From assembly GCA_900552245.1 (NCBI GenBank), contig URYY01000114.1, positions 1 to 6,919 on the forward strand: 6,919 nucleotides of DNA, read 5' to 3'. This document shows positions 5,415 through 6,919 of this stretch, in pieces. Under the pieces are notes generated by a model, which saw only the letters and a program-made list of their open reading frames with translations, ran no database searches and had not been told where the DNA came from. The translations under genes were made by a program, and so were the position numbers. Origin of the DNA: an uncultured Opitutales bacterium. Its GTDB lineage: Bacteria; Verrucomicrobiota; Verrucomicrobiia; Opitutales; Intestinicryptomonadaceae. Position 1 is the first letter of the stretch, and every line of letters begins with the position of its first letter.

Positions 5415-6218
5415 CTAGCGCTTCATTGCGCTAGCCAACTCCGCAACGAACTTTTGCGCTTCGTCAAGTGCCGAGCTTTCGCCTTTTTGGATTAGAGTAT
5501 CGTGCACTAAATCTACAAATCTGCTCCCGACAATTACGGCATCGGCGCTTTGCGCTGCGCTGTGAGCGCTATCAAAATTTGAAATTCCAAATCCCGCGCC
5601 AACGGGCAGGGCGGATACTTTTTTTACTTCGTCAATTCGCGCAGCAAATTCCTTTGGCAGATTTTTTCTTGCACCCGTAACGCCGGTTACAGTCACGTAA
5701 TACAAAAATCCGGAGCCGGTCTCAGAAATTTTTTTGATTCTCTCAAGCGGGCTTGTAGGGGCTGCAAGTGGCACAAAATCTATTCCGTACTTTTTTAAAG
5801 TGGGAATAACTTCCTGCATTTCTTCAAGCGGCAAATCCGCAATGAGCCACGCTTCTATTCCAAGCTCCTTGCACCTCTTTGCGAGCGCTTCAACCCCGTA
5901 TTGGAAGAATACGTTGTAGTAGCCGAAGAGCACAAAGGGAGTCTTTACACCTCTTGCTCTAAGCCTGCCTGCCATCTCCACTATGTCGGAAATCGTGGTG
6001 CCAGACTTTAGCGCGCGGACGCTCGCAGCCTGAATAGACTTGCCGTCCGCCATGGGGTCGGAGAATGGAACGCCCAGCTCTATTATATCGACTCCGCTTT
6101 TTGAGATGCGCTCAATAAGCTTTTCGGTAAAAGCTATGTTTGGGTCGCCGCAGCTTAGAAAGATTGTCAGCGCCGCTCGGTTTTGAGTTTTTAAATTTTT
6201 AAAAGTTTCCGAAATCAT
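5415..6218 (-). CDS. trpA: Tryptophan synthase alpha subunit
   Basis: The product is 267 residues, the usual TrpA length. The alpha subunit splits indole-3-glycerol phosphate into indole and glyceraldehyde 3-phosphate in the cytoplasm and channels the indole to TrpB. The TIM-barrel motifs are in order: the catalytic Glu47 in IIELGVPFSDP and Asp58 in MADGK, FGYYNVFFQYG, ADLPLEE, the flexible loop VTVTGVTGARKNLP, and the phosphate-binding GAGFGIS and VGSRFV near the C-terminus. Three positions differ from the common form: ADGP reads ADGK, YYNP reads YYNV and VPDLP reads IADLP. The catalytic acids are unchanged, so the enzyme is probably active. The gene starts 4 nt after the trpB stop, with a weak purine-rich stretch (AGAGAAAG) ahead of the ATG, and ends before a strong terminator, so it is the last gene of the operon. 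Confidence 0.97.
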   Translation of the reverse strand: MISETFKNLKTQNRAALTIFLSCGDPNIAFTEKLIERISKSGVDIIELGVPFSDPMADGKSIQAASVRALKSGTTISDIVEMAGRLRARGVKTPFVLFGYYNVFFQYGVEALAKRCKELGIEAWLIADLPLEEMQEVIPTLKKYGIDFVPLAAPTSPLERIKKISETGSGFLYYVTVTGVTGARKNLPKEFAARIDEVKKVSALPVGAGFGISNFDSAHSAAQSADAVIVGSRFVDLVHDTLIQKGESSALDEAQKFVAELASAMKR

Positions 6219-6222
6219 AATT

Positions 6223-6919
6223 TTACTTTCTCTGATTTAGATAGTTTTGCACAGAATCCATATCTTTGTCGCCGCGCCCCGAGAGGCATACGACTATGTT
6301 TTGCTCATTCGTGTATTTCTTTGCATTTTTAATTGCCTGAGCCACAGCATGTGAGGATTCAAGCGCGGGGATAATTCCCTCAAGCCTGCATAAAATCTGG
6401 AAGGCCTCAATTGCCTCGTCGTCGTTTATAACTTCGTAAGTCGCGCGCTTAGTGTCGCGCAAATAGGCGTGTTCGGGGCCAACTCCAGGGTAGTCTAACC
6501 CTGCTGATACGGAGTGCGTATTTAAAATTTGACCGAATTTATCCTGCAATAGATAAGTCTTATTGCCGTGCAAAACGCCCACGGAGCCCGCATTTAGGCT
6601 AGCCGCGTGAAGCCCTGTGGAAATTCCGCTTCCGCCGGCTTCAACTCCGGTAATTTTTACGCTACTTTCGTCTATGAAGGCGCTAAATAGACCTATGGAG
6701 TTGCTGCCTCCGCCTACGCAGGCAATGACTTCGTCGGGCAACTTTCCGAAAGCTTCAAAGGATTGCTTTTTAGCCTCGCTTCCTATTACCGACTGAAACT
6801 TCTTTACCATTTCTGGGTAGGGGTGGGGGCCGGCGGCGGTTCCGATTACGTAGAAAGTGTCGTTTACTGTCGCAACCCAGTCGCGCAGAGCCTCGTTCAT
6901 TGCGTCTTTTAAAGTGGCG
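6223..6919 (-). CDS. trpB: Tryptophan synthase beta subunit (3' part, runs off the right edge)
   Basis: The C-terminal 231 residues are present of an expected 395 or so. The frame continues through the Met at 6900 (ATLKDAMNEALRDW), so the gene is cut by the window edge and does not start there. TrpB joins indole to serine on PLP to make tryptophan, in an alpha2beta2 complex with TrpA. The visible landmarks are TAAGPHPYP, the PLP phosphate loop GGGSNSIGLF, SAGLDYPGVGPEHAYL, ALESSHA with the Glu that contacts the cofactor and substrate, and LSGRGDKD near the end. The PLP-binding lysine lies upstream of the window. No frameshift or missing block is seen, so it looks intact. It is followed 4 nt later by trpA on the same strand; the upstream operon genes and their control region are not visible. 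Confidence 0.97.
   Translation of the reverse strand, partial: ATLKDAMNEALRDWVATVNDTFYVIGTAAGPHPYPEMVKKFQSVIGSEAKKQSFEAFGKLPDEVIACVGGGSNSIGLFSAFIDESSVKITGVEAGGSGISTGLHAASLNAGSVGVLHGNKTYLLQDKFGQILNTHSVSAGLDYPGVGPEHAYLRDTKRATYEVINDDEAIEAFQILCRLEGIIPALESSHAVAQAIKNAKKYTNEQNIVVCLSGRGDKDMDSVQNYLNQRK

Noticed and set aside
1..6919. CRISPR arrays, tRNA or rRNA genes, insertion sequences, phage or defence genes
   Set aside because: No direct repeats with regular spacers, no tRNA-like folds, no transposase or terminal inverted repeats, and no recognisable defence proteins were seen on either strand.

Overview
The window looks like ordinary chromosome from a Gram-negative bacterium. The best fit is a member of the Verrucomicrobiota/PVC group, although Bacteroidota or another exosortase-bearing lineage cannot be excluded. 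The arguments are the exosortase/EpsI pair (a Gram-negative outer-surface sorting system common in Verrucomicrobiota and Proteobacteria), the near absence of Shine-Dalgarno motifs before start codons, short AT-rich leaders, and exported proteins with signal peptides. This assignment is an inference; no marker gene fixes it.

Left part (1-1792, all leftward): the 5' half of a dihydroxyacetone kinase DhaK subunit runs off the left edge. It has its own TTGACA-type promoter, which sits just past a good intrinsic terminator. That terminator closes an upstream two-gene unit made of an AKR14-type aldo-keto reductase (Gpr/YghZ family) and a 73-residue single-span membrane protein of unknown role. The reductase and the kinase both act in triose/methylglyoxal chemistry, so the neighbourhood has a loose common theme.

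Middle part (1942-4557, all rightward): a tight three-gene operon with gaps of 2 and 1 nt. It encodes an exported alpha/beta-hydrolase (esterase family), a membrane-anchored EpsI-domain (DUF3485) protein, and an eight-span exosortase with its Cys/Arg/His catalytic residues intact. Exosortases process and sort proteins carrying C-terminal PEP-CTERM-like tails. No such substrate lies in the window, so it must be encoded elsewhere. A 312-base stretch with no convincing gene follows.

Right part (4870-6919, all leftward): a small secreted protein with a PD-(D/E)XK nuclease-like core, then an intrinsic terminator, then trpA and the 3' part of trpB. TrpA and TrpB are the two subunits of tryptophan synthase, 4 nt apart, and their transcript ends at that terminator.

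Most of the window is housekeeping. The parts most worth a second look are the exosortase operon with its esterase partner, the secreted nuclease-like protein, and the small membrane protein linked to the reductase.
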